NCBI RefSeq assembly: GCF_963378095.1
Contig: NZ_OY726397.1
Location: 4,402,001-4,466,000, forward strand
Source: Mycolicibacterium sp. MU0053
GTDB lineage: Bacteria > Actinomycetota > Actinomycetes > Mycobacteriales > Mycobacteriaceae
Reading direction: 5' to 3'
Length of the DNA stretch: 64,000 nt
The translations under genes were made by a program, and so were the position numbers. Shown piece after piece: positions 53,082 through 64,000 of the stretch (its first letter is position 1; the number at the start of each line of letters is the position of its first letter). Below the pieces are notes generated by a model. It was given only the letters and a program-made list of their open reading frames with translations. It had not been told where the DNA came from and did not search any database.

Positions 53082-53930
53082 TCAGCTGCTTTGGGTGGTG
53101 AAGTCACGGGCCACGGGGGCCGAGGGAAACCATTGGCCGTCGGGCAGGGTCGCCGTCAGGTGCTGCAATGCCAGCGCGATGGCGAACGGCGTGCCAGGCG
53201 CAAAGGTGGAAATCCATTCGCCGTCGAAGGCGCGGGTGGGGCTCACCAACACCCGGCCTTCGTCGGTGTCGACCACGGCGACGCCGACCTCGGCGGTCTG
53301 CTGGGTGGCGTCGCGACGCTGTCCGGCGACGATCTCGACGTATCGCCGCCGACCGCCGAAGACCGACTGCACGACCCCGTGCGCCGACGCGGGGACACCG
53401 AGGTAGTCCAGGACGCTGGACAACTCGGCCCCCTTCCGCAGCTGTTCATCGGCACGGGCACCCACCCGGGCGGGCATGGCGAACTCGTCGAACTGTGCCG
53501 GCGCACGGTTCGACAGGCCCACCGTCACCACCGGCACCAGACCGTACGGTTCGGCGATGTCCATCGCCGTGAAGGTCACCAGCTGGGCGTTGCGCAGCGC
53601 GACCACGGTCTGGTCTCCGCGACGCGCGACGATCCCGCGCAGCAGATCCCCCTCGGCGCTGCCGCTACCGACGAACCGCAGTTCGAGCCATTGCTCCGGG
53701 TGGCACACCGCCCGGATCCATTGCCGTACCGCTGGGTCGATCTTGTCGCCGACCAACACGCCGAGGCGGGTCAGCTGCTCGGTTTGGCGCGCGACGAACG
53801 CCGCCCGCTCCGAACCGTCCTGGTATGGCGGAGTGATCGCCAGCACCCAGGGAAAGGTGCCGGCGCCCACGGTATCCGCGATGTACCAGGCGCCCTCGAC
53901 GGTCAGTTCGACCGCATTGGGCGTCTTCAC
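53082..53930 (-). CDS. espG3: ESX-3 PE/PPE chaperone EspG3
   Basis: The 282-residue protein ([24 protein letters not shown]) fits EspG3, the cytosolic chaperone that binds the tip of PPE4 in the PE5-PPE4 dimer and keeps it soluble. It lies between esxH and eccD3, in the conserved ESX-3 order, and starts four bases after the esxH stop. Confidence 0.93.
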   Translation of the reverse strand: MKTPNAVELTVEGAWYIADTVGAGTFPWVLAITPPYQDGSERAAFVARQTEQLTRLGVLVGDKIDPAVRQWIRAVCHPEQWLELRFVGSGSAEGDLLRGIVARRGDQTVVALRNAQLVTFTAMDIAEPYGLVPVVTVGLSNRAPAQFDEFAMPARVGARADEQLRKGAELSSVLDYLGVPASAHGVVQSVFGGRRRYVEIVAGQRRDATQQTAEVGVAVVDTDEGRVLVSPTRAFDGEWISTFAPGTPFAIALALQHLTATLPDGQWFPSAPVARDFTTQSS

Positions 53931-53934
53931 GGGC

Positions 53935-54222
53935 TCAGCCCCACTTGGCGCCTTCCGCGGCGTCGCGGGCCTGCATGGCCATGGTGTTGCTCTCGTGCGT
54001 CATGGACATCGCGCGGTAGGCCCGGACGAGCTCTTCCATCGCGGTGTTCCACTGGGCCTGCCAAGCCTGATACGTCATACCGGTGTCACCCTGCCAGGCG
54101 CCCTGCAGCGCGGCCTGCTCGGTGGCGATGTCGGCACCGACGGCCTGCAAGGTGCCCGCGTAGGCACCCATGTCGCCGGCGTGGCCGATCATGGCGGGGT
54201 AGTTGTACATGATCTGGGACAT
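53935..54222 (-). CDS. esxH: WXG100 substrate EsxH (TB10.4 family)
   Basis: The 95-residue protein ([20 protein letters not shown] ... [15 protein letters not shown]) is EsxH. It forms a dimer with EsxG and is secreted by ESX-3 for siderophore-linked iron uptake. His in IGHAG and SMTHESN match the zinc-binding His residues known for EsxH. The start overlaps the esxG stop by one base. Confidence 0.97.
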   Translation of the reverse strand: MSQIMYNYPAMIGHAGDMGAYAGTLQAVGADIATEQAALQGAWQGDTGMTYQAWQAQWNTAMEELVRAYRAMSMTHESNTMAMQARDAAEGAKWG

Positions 54223-54515
54223 CAGAAACCTCCGTAGGTGCTGGCGGCGGCGGCATCCTGCGCGACGTAGTGGGCGCCGGCGTCACCGAGGTTGACCTGT
54301 GCGACGTCGAGCAGCATGTTGACCTTCGCGGCCACCTCGACGAAGCGGGCGTGGGCGGCCTGGAAAGCCGCCGAGGACTCGCCCATGTGGAACGCCTGCG
54401 AGGACATCGCAGCCTGTTCGGCCTGTGCGATCGTGCTCCGCATCAGCGCCGTCTTGGCCCCGAAGGCCGATTCCGAGGCGATGATCTGCGGGATGTGAGC
54501 GTCGAGAAGACTCAT
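54222..54515 (-). CDS. esxG: WXG100 substrate EsxG
   Basis: The 97-residue partner of EsxH ([24 protein letters not shown]) has the SxG-like turn (GESSAAFQ) replacing WXG, as in other EsxG proteins. It precedes esxH directly and the two are translated together. Confidence 0.96.
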   Translation of the reverse strand: MSLLDAHIPQIIASESAFGAKTALMRSTIAQAEQAAMSSQAFHMGESSAAFQAAHARFVEVAAKVNMLLDVAQVNLGDAGAHYVAQDAAAASTYGGF

Positions 54516-54560
54516 GCTTGGTGTTCTCCAATCAGTTTGAACGGCAGGATGATTCGTGTC

Positions 54561-56138
54561 TTACGGACGTTCAGGCGGTTCCCCCTCCCCCCAGCTGTTG
54601 GGCAGCATGGGCGTGGTGGGCCCGTTGCCGAAGGAGTCCTCGTCGAGCGTGTTCAACCCGCTCGCCTGACCCACTTCTTCCTTGGCGTCGGTGCCACTGA
54701 AACCTCCGGTCGCGCCCAACCGCCCGGCGCCCTGCTCGGAGGCCTTCGTGGTGGGTTGCGGCCGGTTCGCGGACTGCGGGGCCGGTTCCGGCGGCAGGAC
54801 CGGGCCGTCGTCCATCGTCATGTATTCGTCGCGGTGGCCGCGGTCCTTGATCGCCGCACCCCGACGTCGGCGGGCCCGGCTCTTCTCCCGACTGGAGGCC
54901 AGCGCTCCCGCCGCGGCCGCGGCGGCGATGTCAGAGGCCGGGGCCTTCGCGCCGCTGCCCTCGTTGAGGGTGGGTCCGACGCCCTCGTCGGGGTTGCCGC
55001 CGTGCACCGCGTAGGCGGCCACCTCGGCACCGACCGGCGGGGTCATCGGCGTGGCCGGGGCCGCCGGGGCGGCGGGCGCCGGGGGCGCTCCGGCACCCGC
55101 GGGCGCCGCCGGGGCCGGCGACATGCCCGCCAGCGGCATGTTGTCCACCCGCGGCGCCGCGACCGCGGCTTCGGGCTGTTCCTCGGCGGGCACCTCGGCG
55201 GGCGGCACGGCCCGCTGGGCGATCTCGTTCAGGCCCCAGATACCGAGTCCGAGCGCCAACGGCAGCAGGATCGGTGCCAGCAGCAGCGACGGATACAGGA
55301 TCGAGGCGCCGACCCACGACACCGCCTGATAACCCACCGCGAACAACAGCGGACCCCAGGTCACCAACGCCGCGGACGGGTTGGTGAGGAAGTCGGTGAT
55401 CAGCTGCTGCAGGTTGCCCAGCGGGTCCTTCAGGAAGTCGAGGATGGGCCCGAACAGCTGATCCATCATGTCCTGGTACTGCGCCAGCAGGTCCGAGATG
55501 ATGTTCGAATTCGTGGTCGCCGAACCGGATTCGGCGGCCTGCGCCTGGGTGGCGGTCTGCATCATGCTCGCCATCGCCGCGCCGGCCTCGCCGACGCCCG
55601 GCGTCAGGATGAACGGCGCCACGGTGGTCCGCGGTGCCGTCGCCAATGCGGTGGTGCTGATCGCCTGATAGACGCTCATCGAGGTGGCCGCCTGCACCCA
55701 CATCCGGGCGTAGTCGGCCTCGTTGACCGCGATCGGAATGGTGTTGATGCCAAAGAAGTTCGTCGCCACCAGCACCGCGCGGGTGGCATGGTTGGCGGCC
55801 AGCTGCGCCAGCGTCGGCATGGTCGCCAGCGCCGTGGTGTAGGCGGCGGCCGCGGTCTGCTGCTCGGCGGCCATGCCCGCGCTGTTGACGCTGGCCTGGG
55901 TCAGCCAGGCCAGATACGGCAGATGCGAGGCGGCGTACTGCTGGGCACTCGGACCCTCCCAGGAACCGGCCTGCACCTGACCGAGCAGCGCGGCCAATTC
56001 CGCTGCCGCCGAGGCATACTCGGCACTCAGACTGCTCCACGCACCCGCGGCGGCCAGCAACGGCCCGGGGCCGGGGCCGCTGGACAGCAGCGCCGAATGC
56101 ACCTCCGGGGGTGAGGCGAACCAGATGGGTGCGGTCAT
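54561..56138 (-). CDS. PPE4: PPE4, ESX-3 substrate
   Basis: The 525-residue protein has the PPE domain (about 1-175; [20 protein letters not shown]). A hydrophobic region and a Pro/Ala-rich C-terminus end in acidic and Gly-rich stretches. With PE5 it forms the EspG3-bound dimer needed for mycobactin-dependent iron uptake in M. tuberculosis. ATG 56138 overlaps the PE5 stop (ATGA). Length is close to M. tuberculosis PPE4 (513 aa). Confidence 0.95.
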   Translation of the reverse strand: MTAPIWFASPPEVHSALLSSGPGPGPLLAAAGAWSSLSAEYASAAAELAALLGQVQAGSWEGPSAQQYAASHLPYLAWLTQASVNSAGMAAEQQTAAAAYTTALATMPTLAQLAANHATRAVLVATNFFGINTIPIAVNEADYARMWVQAATSMSVYQAISTTALATAPRTTVAPFILTPGVGEAGAAMASMMQTATQAQAAESGSATTNSNIISDLLAQYQDMMDQLFGPILDFLKDPLGNLQQLITDFLTNPSAALVTWGPLLFAVGYQAVSWVGASILYPSLLLAPILLPLALGLGIWGLNEIAQRAVPPAEVPAEEQPEAAVAAPRVDNMPLAGMSPAPAAPAGAGAPPAPAAPAAPATPMTPPVGAEVAAYAVHGGNPDEGVGPTLNEGSGAKAPASDIAAAAAAGALASSREKSRARRRRGAAIKDRGHRDEYMTMDDGPVLPPEPAPQSANRPQPTTKASEQGAGRLGATGGFSGTDAKEEVGQASGLNTLDEDSFGNGPTTPMLPNSWGEGEPPERP

Positions 56139-56449
56139 CAGACGCCGCGGGCGGTCAGATAGGTGGACGCGGCCATCGCATCGCCGGTGGCATAGCTGAC
56201 CCCGGACTCACCGACACCCAGGCCGGAGCGGCCGAGCTCCTGGACACCCTGGGCCGCGACGGCGGCATGCTCGGCGCCCTGCGCGCTGAAGCCGGCCGCG
56301 GTCTGCAGTGACACCGGGTCGGCCGCGGGCGGGATCACCGCGGTGATCATCGGGGCGGCGGCCGCATGCGCGGCGGCCAGCCGGGCGGTCAGGGCCTCCA
56401 CGGCGGCGCTGGTGGCCGCCAGGCCCTCGGGAACCACGCGAAGCGTCAT
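56138..56449 (-). CDS. PE5: PE5, ESX-3 substrate
   Basis: The 103-residue PE-domain protein ([28 protein letters not shown]) ends with a typical helical C-terminus that includes the YxxxD/E-type signal YATGD. It pairs with PPE4. ATG 56449 lies six bases after eccC3 ends, closer than the long frame on the same strand suggests. Confidence 0.93.
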   Translation of the reverse strand: MTLRVVPEGLAATSAAVEALTARLAAAHAAAAPMITAVIPPAADPVSLQTAAGFSAQGAEHAAVAAQGVQELGRSGLGVGESGVSYATGDAMAASTYLTARGV

Positions 56450-56454
56450 GATGG

Positions 56455-59400
56455 TTACTCCCTTCCTCGTTGCATACTCGCGCCGATCAACGGATTGACG
56501 AGCTGGACATGGGTCGGTGTGTCGGTGTCGTCCAGCAGGACCGCGCGACCGACCGGCAGTCGCGCGAAGCGATGGCCGCGCACCTTGCCGCCGTCCTGCG
56601 GGTTGCCGGACAACATCAACGTGGTGGCCTGCAACTCGTTCATCCGCCGCAGCAGCGGGTTGGTCATCAGGGCATGTCCGGAACCGGTGGCCCGCGCCGT
56701 GACGATCACCCGCAGCCCCAGGTCGGAGGCCTGCGACAGCACGCCGAGCAGCGGCGTCCACGGCCGCTGTCCGACATAGGGTCCGGACATCGCCGGGGCA
56801 TCCGGGATCTGGTCGACGTCGTCGATGATCAGGTAGTGCGTGTGCCCCGTGTAGGTCCACCGCGCCAGGTCGGCCGGCGCCATCCCGGCCGGCGGTCGCC
56901 GACCCTCGATGATGGCCGACAGGCCCAGCATGGCCGGGGTGATCCGGTCAATGTTGGCCGTGTACTCGTTGTCGGGGAACAGCGGTTCCTCGACCAGATG
57001 CAGGCGGCGGTCGATCACCGTGAACGCCACCTGATCCGGGGTGGCGTTCTCCCGCACCGTCCGAATGAGGTGGCGCAGCAACGTCGTCTTACCGGACTTG
57101 GTGTCGCCGAGGACCAGCAGCAGCGGCTGATCGCCGAAGTCGACCGGCACCGGCGCCAGGTCCTCTTCGCGCTGGCCCACCACAATGCGTTCGCCGCCGA
57201 GGTACAGCGGGGCGACGTCGTCCGGGGACAGGTCGGTGGGCAGCAACCGAATCCGCGGCGCCCGGACATCCGGATAGCGCGCGTTGATCTCGGGGATCCG
57301 GTCCAGTTCCGGCGCGGCGAACAGGAAGTGCTCGGCGGCCATCGTCAGGCCGCGGCCCGGCTGGTCATACGGCACCGCATCGGCCGGGCGGTGCAGCGCA
57401 CCGGTGACCCGGACATTGCTGTCGCGCGCGTCCGGCAACCGCAGCTCCAACCGCATCCCGAGGCCGTCGCGCATGGCCAGCGGCACCTCGAGCCAGTTCG
57501 GCGTGGTGATGATGACGTGGATGCCGTAGGCCAGGCCGTTGTTGGCGAGCTCGGTCACCCGGTTCAGCAACGGGTTTCGGGTGTTGAACTGATCGGTGTT
57601 GTCCCGACCGAAGGCGTAGAGGTTGTCGATCACCAGGAAGACCTGGGAATGCGACTGGCCGGCTCCGCCGTGCTGCCGCTGCTCCAGCAACTGCTCGAGT
57701 TCGCCGAAGGTACGACGGATCCGCTCCGGCTCCAGCGGCGAGGCCACGGCACCGACGTGGGCCAGCGACTCCAGCGACTTCAGCTGACCGCCGCCGTAGT
57801 CGAGGCAGTAGAACGCCACCTCGCGCGGCGAATGCAGGGCCGCCGCCGCCAGGATGAACGACTGCAGCGCGGTCGACTTACCCGACTTCGCCCCACCGTG
57901 GATGACCAGGTTGCCCGCGGCCGAGCGCGCGTCGAAGATCAGCGGGTCGCGGCGCATCTCATACGGCCGGTCGATCTCGCCGAGCGGCCAACGCCACTGC
58001 CCTTCGCCGACACCGGAATTGGCCAGCACCGCGCCCAGGCTGACCGACTCGTCCAGCGGCGGCAGCCACAGCTTCGGGGCCTGCGGGCCGTAGGCCGCCA
58101 ACTGATCGCCGATGGTCGCGATCAGCTTCTTCGGCGGGCCCGCGTAGACGCCTTCGCCGTTGTTCTCCACCGGGACCACCACGATGTCCTGATCCGCGTC
58201 GACCGCACCGGCGGTGAACAGCTGCGGACGCGGATCGGCCGGCACCACAATGGACTTCGGCCGCCGCGGCGGATCGTAGATGCCGTCGACATAGGTGCTG
58301 CGGAACTTGATCGGATCGGCGCCGGGCGCGGGAACCAAGAAGCCGCTGCCCTTGTGCTCCTTGCCCGACTCGATGTGATACGCGTCCTCGACGCCGATGA
58401 TCTGGCGGGACACCGAGGCGCTGGCCACCTTCAGACCGATCCGGTACGAGGTGTTCTTGTCGATGTCCTTGATCTTGCCGACATCCAGCGTCTGCGAGGC
58501 GAACAGGATGTGGATGCGGAACGAGCGGCCCTTGCGGGCAACGTAATCGAACAGCTCGGCATATTCGGGGTGGTCGGCGAGCATCAGCGTGAACTCGTCG
58601 GCGACCACGAACAGCGTCGGCATCGGCGGCAGATTCTCGGTGCCCGGCGCGCCCGAATCCCGAGCGGCTTCGTACTCGGTGACCGAGTTGAAGGCGCTGC
58701 CCTGGATGCGACGACCGGCGTCGCGCAGCATGTTCTCCCGGCGCGCCACCTCGCCGCGCAGCGTGTCGGCGAACCGGTCGGCCAGCGACTTCTTCTCGGC
58801 CATGTTCGAGATGACCGCGACGACCTGCGGGAAGTTGCGGAAGATGTCGGCGCCGGCCTCGCCCTTGAAGTCGGCGTAGATCACGATCAGCCGGTCCGCG
58901 GAGTGGGTTGTCAACAGCGACAACAGGATCGCCATCAGCGTCTGCGACTTGCCCGAGCCGGTCATGCCGATCATCAGGCCGTGCGGGCCCATTCCGCCCT
59001 CGGCCTCGTCCTTGAGGTCGAAGTACAGCGGCTCGCCGGTGGCGGTGACGCCGATCGGCACCCGAAGCTCGTCCTCACGCCGCCGCGGTGCCCACAGCGT
59101 GGGCACGTCGAGTTGCGTCGCATCGGCGATGTCGAGCAGCGTGGTGAAGGTCGCCCCGCTGGTGGCCGCCGAGCGCAGCCCGGCGTGGGTGGGGTTGGAA
59201 TCCCAGCGCGACAGCAATCGCGCCAGGTGCGCGACCTCGGGCGTCGACAGCGCATCGGCGCGGCTGACCGCGGGCTGCCAGCCCTTGGCCCCCCAGCGTT
59301 CGATCTGCCCGTCGACGATCTGGAAGATCGGCCGTTCCGGGTCCGGGTACTGCTCGCGGTGCGGCGGCGTGTCCGAGATGTTGATCACCGTGACGCCGGC

Positions 59401-60408
59401 CCAACCGGCCGACAGTACCGACGCCGACAGGTCATAGCCCGGGTCATCGACGACGATCAGCAGATGGCGCAGCCCCAACTCGCCGGCGTCGGAGCCGTCG
59501 AACAGCGGGCGGTCGGCCAGCACCGGGCCGATCTTGGCGATCAGCTCGTCCGGATGGGCGGCCAGGAAGCGGGCCGGCCCGACCCCGTCGACGGCACCCG
59601 GAATGTCCACGTGCGGCAGCCATTTGAGCCAGGACCAGCCCTCGGATTCCAACTGCGGGCTGGCCAGTGCGACGCCCAGCACGCCGGGGTCGTGCCAGGT
59701 GACGGCCTGGGCGATCCAGGACCGCACCGCGGCGTGCACCTCGTCGGGGGCACCGAGGACGGTGATCCGCGCCAGTTTGGTGAGGTCGAGCCCGGTCGGG
59801 GCGTTGCGCACGGTGCGTTGGGTGTCGAGCAGGCCGCGCAATGCGCTGTGCGAGACCGGCTCCAGGTCCACCTCGTCGACGGTGTCCTTGACGCGCAGCG
59901 CGGTGTCCAACGGGACGTCCTGCAGACCGGTGCGGATCAACAGGAAGTCCGAGTCGTGCGGGTCGCGTTCCCACTGCCGGCGGGAACCCGGGATGGTGGC
60001 GAGTTCTTCGGGCTCGGGATGCGACCACTGCAGCGCCGCGCGCTGATCGGCGGCCTGGGCGCGGATGTTGTCGCGCACCACCGACAGGTAGCGCAGGTAG
60101 TCGGCGCGTTCGGCGTCGATCTCCTCGGTGCGCAGGTTGTTGCTGTTACCCCGGTACAGCGCCGTGGCCGCCAGCAACAGGACGAACGGGAAGAACAGCA
60201 TCTGGGGCGAGATCAGCCGCATTCCGGTCGCGACCATCGCGACGATCATGCCGACGATCAGGATCACGATCATGTACGGCAGGGCCCGGCGCAGCAGCGA
60301 CGGCGGGACCGCGCGCGGCAGCTCCGGCGGCGCCTCGATCGTGATGGTGCCCTTGCGGACTTCGGGACGGGGCAGCCGACGGCGGGCCTCGAAGATCAAC
60401 CTGCTCAT
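56455..60408 (-). CDS. eccC3: ESX-3 FtsK/SpoIIIE-type ATPase EccC3
   Basis: The 1317-residue protein has two N-terminal membrane helices ([34 protein letters not shown]), a stalk/DUF domain, and three ATPase domains. Their P-loops are [10 protein letters not shown] (about 480), [10 protein letters not shown] (about 840) and [10 protein letters not shown] (about 1100). EccC recognises substrates and powers secretion. ATG 60408 is chosen ([14 protein letters not shown]), with its start overlapping the eccB3 stop. M. tuberculosis EccC3 is 1330 residues. Confidence 0.96.
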   Translation of the reverse strand: MSRLIFEARRRLPRPEVRKGTITIEAPPELPRAVPPSLLRRALPYMIVILIVGMIVAMVATGMRLISPQMLFFPFVLLLAATALYRGNSNNLRTEEIDAERADYLRYLSVVRDNIRAQAADQRAALQWSHPEPEELATIPGSRRQWERDPHDSDFLLIRTGLQDVPLDTALRVKDTVDEVDLEPVSHSALRGLLDTQRTVRNAPTGLDLTKLARITVLGAPDEVHAAVRSWIAQAVTWHDPGVLGVALASPQLESEGWSWLKWLPHVDIPGAVDGVGPARFLAAHPDELIAKIGPVLADRPLFDGSDAGELGLRHLLIVVDDPGYDLSASVLSAGWAGVTVINISDTPPHREQYPDPERPIFQIVDGQIERWGAKGWQPAVSRADALSTPEVAHLARLLSRWDSNPTHAGLRSAATSGATFTTLLDIADATQLDVPTLWAPRRREDELRVPIGVTATGEPLYFDLKDEAEGGMGPHGLMIGMTGSGKSQTLMAILLSLLTTHSADRLIVIYADFKGEAGADIFRNFPQVVAVISNMAEKKSLADRFADTLRGEVARRENMLRDAGRRIQGSAFNSVTEYEAARDSGAPGTENLPPMPTLFVVADEFTLMLADHPEYAELFDYVARKGRSFRIHILFASQTLDVGKIKDIDKNTSYRIGLKVASASVSRQIIGVEDAYHIESGKEHKGSGFLVPAPGADPIKFRSTYVDGIYDPPRRPKSIVVPADPRPQLFTAGAVDADQDIVVVPVENNGEGVYAGPPKKLIATIGDQLAAYGPQAPKLWLPPLDESVSLGAVLANSGVGEGQWRWPLGEIDRPYEMRRDPLIFDARSAAGNLVIHGGAKSGKSTALQSFILAAAALHSPREVAFYCLDYGGGQLKSLESLAHVGAVASPLEPERIRRTFGELEQLLEQRQHGGAGQSHSQVFLVIDNLYAFGRDNTDQFNTRNPLLNRVTELANNGLAYGIHVIITTPNWLEVPLAMRDGLGMRLELRLPDARDSNVRVTGALHRPADAVPYDQPGRGLTMAAEHFLFAAPELDRIPEINARYPDVRAPRIRLLPTDLSPDDVAPLYLGGERIVVGQREEDLAPVPVDFGDQPLLLVLGDTKSGKTTLLRHLIRTVRENATPDQVAFTVIDRRLHLVEEPLFPDNEYTANIDRITPAMLGLSAIIEGRRPPAGMAPADLARWTYTGHTHYLIIDDVDQIPDAPAMSGPYVGQRPWTPLLGVLSQASDLGLRVIVTARATGSGHALMTNPLLRRMNELQATTLMLSGNPQDGGKVRGHRFARLPVGRAVLLDDTDTPTHVQLVNPLIGASMQRGRE

Positions 60409-61970
60409 CGGTTCTCCATCCCGCCCGTGCTGGTGTATGCGGTCAACGCATCGGCCTTCGACAGTGCGGGACCCGGGGCGAACAGCGACAGCACCGACCA
60501 CGGGATGGCCGTTGCGGGCGGGGTCAACCCCAGCGCCTCAACGGTTTTGGCAAGTTCGTCCTGATCGGCACCCTCGATGCCGAACCGTACTCCGGTGTCG
60601 GCGACCCAGAACAACGAACCGGCGATCGGCGAGGTCGGCTCCTGGCCCACGGTCTGGGTGAAGTAGCCGGTGCCGACCGGCAGCGCCACCCGAGAGGCGG
60701 TGATACCGGAGCGACCGGGCAGCAGATCCAGCGTGCCGACGCCGTCGGCGATGGGCAGCGCCGCCCCGGAGAGCAGACTCAGCGAACTGGTGCTGGCATC
60801 CAGCGCCTTGGTCCACCGCACGCAGCTGATCGGGGCCGAGTCCGAGTCGACGATCGTGCGGCGCTGCGCCGGGAAGCTCGCGGTGTCCAGCAGGTTCGAC
60901 ACCGGCAGCTTCGCGATCTCGTCGGCGTCCAGCCGCAGGGGCTGTTCCAGGCCATAGGAATTGGCGTTGCGCAGCAGGGTCGCGTACACCTGCGACACCG
61001 GCTGCAGGCCATCGGGCAGCACCGCGTAGTGCAGCAGGGTGTTGTCGGTGCTGTAGGCCACCACCACGGCGCCCACCGGGGCCGGAACCGACAGCTCGAA
61101 CCGCGGCGCGGCGCCGGCCTCCGGAACGTCCGGGGCCCGCAGCGGCGCGCTCTCCGGGATCGCGTTGAAGAAGCCGGGTGAAATGGGCCGCGGCGCAGGC
61201 ATATTCGTTTCGAATCCGAGCGCTGCGGTCACGCCGCGGTCGGCCAGGTCGATGGGGCTGCGCTTCCCGTCCCACAGCAGCCAGATGCCCGCACCGCTGT
61301 CGACCAGGATCGCCTGATCGTCGTTCAGTTCGGCGGCGCGCTCGCTGCCCGCGGCCGGTGCACCGGCGATGACGGTGACGCCGGGGTTGGTTTGGCCCAC
61401 ACCGTCGCAAACCGTCCAGTCCGCGTCGCGCGCGGTGTTCTGCACCATCCGCTCGGGCGCGCCGGGGATGCCGACCAGGTTGCCGCGCGGCAACTTGTCC
61501 AGTTGCGCGCTGCGCACACCGGCCGGTTTGGCGGCCTCGCCGGCGATCAACCGCGCCGAGGTGAGGTTGAGCACCGGATGCAGCTTCTCGTTGACCCGGA
61601 CGTACATCGCCGAACTGTCCCGGTCGGTGAGAACCACGCTGTTGCCGACGTCGCCGCCGGGCCGGATCCACGAGAAGACCACGCAGCCAAGCAGTCCCGT
61701 GACCACGGCCAGAACACCGACCAGTACGCCGCGGGTCTGGGTGCGCAACGGATCGACCAGCATCCGGGTGTCGTGCAACGCCACCCCGGACGCGAGCCGA
61801 CGCACCACGAAACGCCACCCGGTGACCTGATGCTTGGTGACGAAACCGCGGCGGTAGCTCACCCCCTCCGGGTTCTTGTTTTCCGGAGTGCGTGAGACGA
61901 ACGAGCGCCGGTCGTCGGTGTTCTCGACCTCGTCGTCGTCGCGACCGGGTCGTCGATAGGTGCCGCTCAT
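60405..61970 (-). CDS. eccB3: ESX-3 membrane component EccB3
   Basis: The 521-residue protein has a cytoplasmic N-terminus, one membrane helix near residues 80-105 ([19 protein letters not shown]), and a large periplasmic repeat domain typical of EccB. An odd Arg/Asp-rich start ([23 protein letters not shown]) precedes the conserved [20 protein letters not shown]. Start ATG 61970 overlaps the eccA3 stop. Confidence 0.95.
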   Translation of the reverse strand: MSGTYRRPGRDDDEVENTDDRRSFVSRTPENKNPEGVSYRRGFVTKHQVTGWRFVVRRLASGVALHDTRMLVDPLRTQTRGVLVGVLAVVTGLLGCVVFSWIRPGGDVGNSVVLTDRDSSAMYVRVNEKLHPVLNLTSARLIAGEAAKPAGVRSAQLDKLPRGNLVGIPGAPERMVQNTARDADWTVCDGVGQTNPGVTVIAGAPAAGSERAAELNDDQAILVDSGAGIWLLWDGKRSPIDLADRGVTAALGFETNMPAPRPISPGFFNAIPESAPLRAPDVPEAGAAPRFELSVPAPVGAVVVAYSTDNTLLHYAVLPDGLQPVSQVYATLLRNANSYGLEQPLRLDADEIAKLPVSNLLDTASFPAQRRTIVDSDSAPISCVRWTKALDASTSSLSLLSGAALPIADGVGTLDLLPGRSGITASRVALPVGTGYFTQTVGQEPTSPIAGSLFWVADTGVRFGIEGADQDELAKTVEALGLTPPATAIPWSVLSLFAPGPALSKADALTAYTSTGGMENR

Positions 61971-63820
61971 GCGGGCACCGTCAGACCGAGTCCGCGCAGC
62001 AACGGCGCAACCGCGTTGCTGACATCGCCGGCGGTGATAGTCATCAGCTCCTCATCGGTGAATTCATGCGGTGCGCCGCTCGCCGAGGCGTCCAGGTGGT
62101 CGAGCCGGAACTCTCGCTCTTCCTCGGAACGCTCGACCACGTTGCGGACGAAGCGGCCGTTGCCGGCGATGTCGAGGCTGCGGCGGTCGACGCCGTTGGC
62201 ATCGGGCATCGTCGTCGTCGCCAGGTGGTTGCACAGCACCTGCAGGTCATCGAGGGCGGCCTGCTCGAAGACGCTGTCGCGCTGCCGGGCCATCGCGCCG
62301 GCGATCTCCACCAACTCGCTCGGCGTGTAGGACGGGAAGTCGATGCTGCGGGTGAACCGGGACCGCAGCCCCTCGTTGGTGTCCAGGAACCGATCCAGGT
62401 CGGCGCGGTAGCCGGCGATGATCACCACGAGTCGGTCGCGGTCGTTCTCCATGCGCGCCAGCAGCGTGTCGATCGCGACCAGGCCGAAATCGTTCTTGGC
62501 GCCGGTGGCCACCAGGGCGTAGGCCTCGTCGAGGAACAGCACGCCGTCGAGCGCGCTGTCGATCAGGGCGTTGGTCTTGGCCTCGGTCTCACCGATGTGC
62601 TGACCGATCATGTCGGCGCGGTGCACCTCGCGGACGTTTTCCTTCTTCAGCAGCCCCAGGCCGCAGTAGATCTTGGCGACGACGCGGGCGATGGTCGTCT
62701 TACCGGTTCCGGGCGGCCCGGCGAACACCAGGTGGTGGGAGCGTTGCGCCACGGCCAGCCCACGTTCCTGGCGCAGCAGGGCCATCGCGACCGAACTCTT
62801 CAGGCGCGCGACCTGATCCTTGACCTCGTCGAGGCCGATGAACTCGCCGAGTTGCTCCTCGGCCTCGGCCAGCAGCGCGGCCTTGCGTTCATGCGCGCCG
62901 GGGTCGACGAAATCCGCGTCGGTGGGCTCGGTTTCGGCATCCCACGGGTCGGTGCGCGCCTCGATCCGGGCCGCGGTGGTGGTGACGATGCCGAACGACG
63001 GGTCCGACAACGCCTCTTCGACTTGCTCGTTCTCGGGGTTGGCGGCATAGAGGTCCTGCAGCACCTCGGCGGCGTCCTCTTCCAGGCCGTGTGCGCGCAG
63101 GGCCAGCGCCTTGGCCAGCGACCCGTCCAGCACGGCGACCTCGATCGGGCCGGCGGGGTCCTCGAGATAAGACAGCGCGGGCGCGAACATGCCCAACCGG
63201 GCCAGCGCGGTGCCGAGCGCGACCTTGACGGCGTGCGCGAAGGTCTCGTCGAGGGTCTTGTCGTTGACGATCGGCGTCAGCAGCTTGACGACGTCGGACC
63301 AGCGCGCGGCGCGGAACTGCAGCGCGGCCTGCACCCAGCGGGCGTCGTGCCAGCCCGGGCGACGCGCGGCGATCTCGGCGGCAATCTTGTCGGCCTCGGC
63401 GAAGCGGCCGGCGGTGGCCAGGGCCGCGGCGTAGGCGAGCCGGAAATCGTCCGGTTCGGCGGCCCGCAACTGCAGGTAGAGCCCGGTGTCGTAGGTGAAC
63501 CCAAGGGTCCTGGGGGCCAGTTCGATCTTGCGCTGCAGGATCCCCGCGGTGTTCAGCGTCGCCGCGATGTTCTCCAACACCCGCGGCGAGGTGTCGCCGG
63601 CGGCGGCGAGACCGGTCCACGCGTCGCACTGCTCGTGGGCGATGCGCGTCAGGGCGGCGAACCCCGAGCGGGCCGCGGCGAGATCCGCCGGTCGTTGGCG
63701 CTCGTACACCACCAGACCGAGCGCCTTACAGCACGTCGCGAAGCGGCTGACGACGTCGTCGTCGACGCGGGCGGCGCTGTGCACCGTGAGGAGGTCGCTC
63801 CCGTTATCTGCGGTTCCCAT
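61967..63820 (-). CDS. eccA3: ESX-3 cytosolic AAA+ ATPase EccA3
   Basis: The 617-residue protein has a TPR-like helical N-terminal half (about 1-300) and a CbxX/CfqX-type AAA+ domain with GPPGTGKTT (about 365-373), FLDEAYALV, and RSRFTRSIDFPSY. First gene of the ESX-3 operon. ATG 63820 (GTADNGSDLL) is chosen; GTG 63847 would add nine residues and neither has a clear RBS. M. tuberculosis EccA3 is 631 residues. Confidence 0.93.
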   Translation of the reverse strand: MGTADNGSDLLTVHSAARVDDDVVSRFATCCKALGLVVYERQRPADLAAARSGFAALTRIAHEQCDAWTGLAAAGDTSPRVLENIAATLNTAGILQRKIELAPRTLGFTYDTGLYLQLRAAEPDDFRLAYAAALATAGRFAEADKIAAEIAARRPGWHDARWVQAALQFRAARWSDVVKLLTPIVNDKTLDETFAHAVKVALGTALARLGMFAPALSYLEDPAGPIEVAVLDGSLAKALALRAHGLEEDAAEVLQDLYAANPENEQVEEALSDPSFGIVTTTAARIEARTDPWDAETEPTDADFVDPGAHERKAALLAEAEEQLGEFIGLDEVKDQVARLKSSVAMALLRQERGLAVAQRSHHLVFAGPPGTGKTTIARVVAKIYCGLGLLKKENVREVHRADMIGQHIGETEAKTNALIDSALDGVLFLDEAYALVATGAKNDFGLVAIDTLLARMENDRDRLVVIIAGYRADLDRFLDTNEGLRSRFTRSIDFPSYTPSELVEIAGAMARQRDSVFEQAALDDLQVLCNHLATTTMPDANGVDRRSLDIAGNGRFVRNVVERSEEEREFRLDHLDASASGAPHEFTDEELMTITAGDVSNAVAPLLRGLGLTVPA

Positions 63821-63874
63821 AGTCTTTTCTGGCGGGACGCAGCGCACGGCCGCCCCACCCGTTCTCCTAGGCCT

Positions 63875-63904
63875 CTTACACGGACGTGAAGTAGTTCACG
63901 TCAA
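63875..63904 (-). promoter_or_regulatory. Candidate ESX-3 promoter with palindrome in its spacer
   Basis: On the minus strand TTGACG (63899-63904) and TGTAAG (63875-63880) are 18 bases apart, a plausible -35/-10 pair 55 bases upstream of eccA3. The spacer holds the palindrome listed next. Confidence 0.45.
63884..63901. promoter_or_regulatory. 18-bp palindrome upstream of eccA3
   Basis: ACGTGAA-GTAG-TTCACGT has perfect 7-base arms and a 4-base centre. It resembles neither the IdeR nor the Zur consensus as I know them. A dimeric regulator bound here would block the candidate promoter. Confidence 0.6.
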
Positions 63905-63914
63905 CTTTGCGAAG

Positions 63915-63933
63915 TTAGCATTGCATAAGCTAA
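63915..63933. promoter_or_regulatory. IdeR-like box 1 upstream of ESX-3
   Basis: TTAGCATTGCATAAGCTAA matches the IdeR consensus at 14 of 19 positions on either strand, with symmetric TTAGC/GCTAA ends. It lies just upstream of the candidate -35. ESX-3 is IdeR-regulated in mycobacteria. Confidence 0.6.
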
Positions 63934-63944
63934 CTGTCGAGATG

Positions 63945-63963
63945 TTGGGTTACCCTGCCCTAA
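63945..63963. promoter_or_regulatory. IdeR-like box 2 upstream of ESX-3
   Basis: TTGGGTTACCCTGCCCTAA matches the IdeR consensus at 15 of 19 positions. It is 30 bases (about three helical turns) from box 1, so two IdeR dimer pairs could sit on the same face. Confidence 0.55.
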
Positions 63964-64000
63964 GCCTTACGCAACTTGTCGCCACGGCGCTGACCAGCGG

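Noticed and set aside
56470..60564. Plus-strand open frame of about 1364 codons opposite eccC3
   Set aside because: Shadow of eccC3: its product is Arg/Gln/His-rich low complexity with no domain, while the minus strand encodes three P-loop ATPase domains.

Overview
The window is high-GC mycobacterial chromosome, most likely from a fast-growing or environmental species (Mycolicibacterium type). The evidence is a complete ESX-3 type VII secretion locus, PE/PPE genes, an IniR-type regulator, mycothiol-family enzymes, and gene content that follows the M. tuberculosis Rv0282-Rv0339 block. That block is here in inverted order, has extra genes inserted, and was recognised from memory of the families, not from a search.

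Layout. 1-6480: 3' end of an Hsp70-like membrane protein, iniR, and a large membrane iron-sulfur reductase (Rv0338c type) behind twin palindromic operators. 6484-15387: a small secreted protein, aminotransferase, YibE/F membrane protein, SnoaL-like and mycothiol-dependent isomerase-like genes, udgA, a proline-rich actin-fold-like membrane protein, a DsbA-like protein, dcd and tRNA-Gly(CCC). 15606-24935: small exported proteins, a probable porin (GjpA-like) behind a strong IdeR box, a peptidase-like exported protein (Rv0320 type), the Rv0311-Rv0313-like genes including a complete Hsp70-like mucin-type protein, and a TetR regulator whose short intergenic region carries repeats.

24969-33043 is a partly accessory stretch. 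It holds a SnoaL-like gene followed by a membrane gene that appears frameshifted. Next is an operon encoding two WXG100 proteins, a CpnT-like secreted NAD-glycohydrolase (TNT) toxin, its likely immunity protein and a second unrecognised gene. It continues with an EspC-like gene and its decayed duplicate, and ends with an LppU-like membrane protein and an L,D-transpeptidase-fold exported protein. 33176-40169 is a mosaic of repeated modules. A small proline-rich membrane gene occurs as two intact copies, one broken copy and a fourth tail. Its partner large Ala/Pro-rich gene occurs as one intact copy and one internally deleted remnant. A complete IS256-family element sits in the middle. 40194-49333 holds lipid-phosphatase and diacylglycerol-kinase genes, a secreted protein, a LipJ-like hydrolase-cyclase, an HNH (13E12-type) gene, tam, an amidohydrolase and an alpha/beta hydrolase.

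49323-63820 on the minus strand is the full ESX-3 operon eccA3-eccB3-eccC3-PE5-PPE4-esxG-esxH-espG3-eccD3-mycP3-eccE3, mostly joined by 4-base stop/start overlaps. It is preceded by two IdeR-like boxes and an 18-bp palindrome. ESX-3 exports EsxG/EsxH and PE5/PPE4 for iron acquisition. The WXG100-CpnT-like operon and the repeat-module operon probably depend on type VII secretion too, but that is inference.
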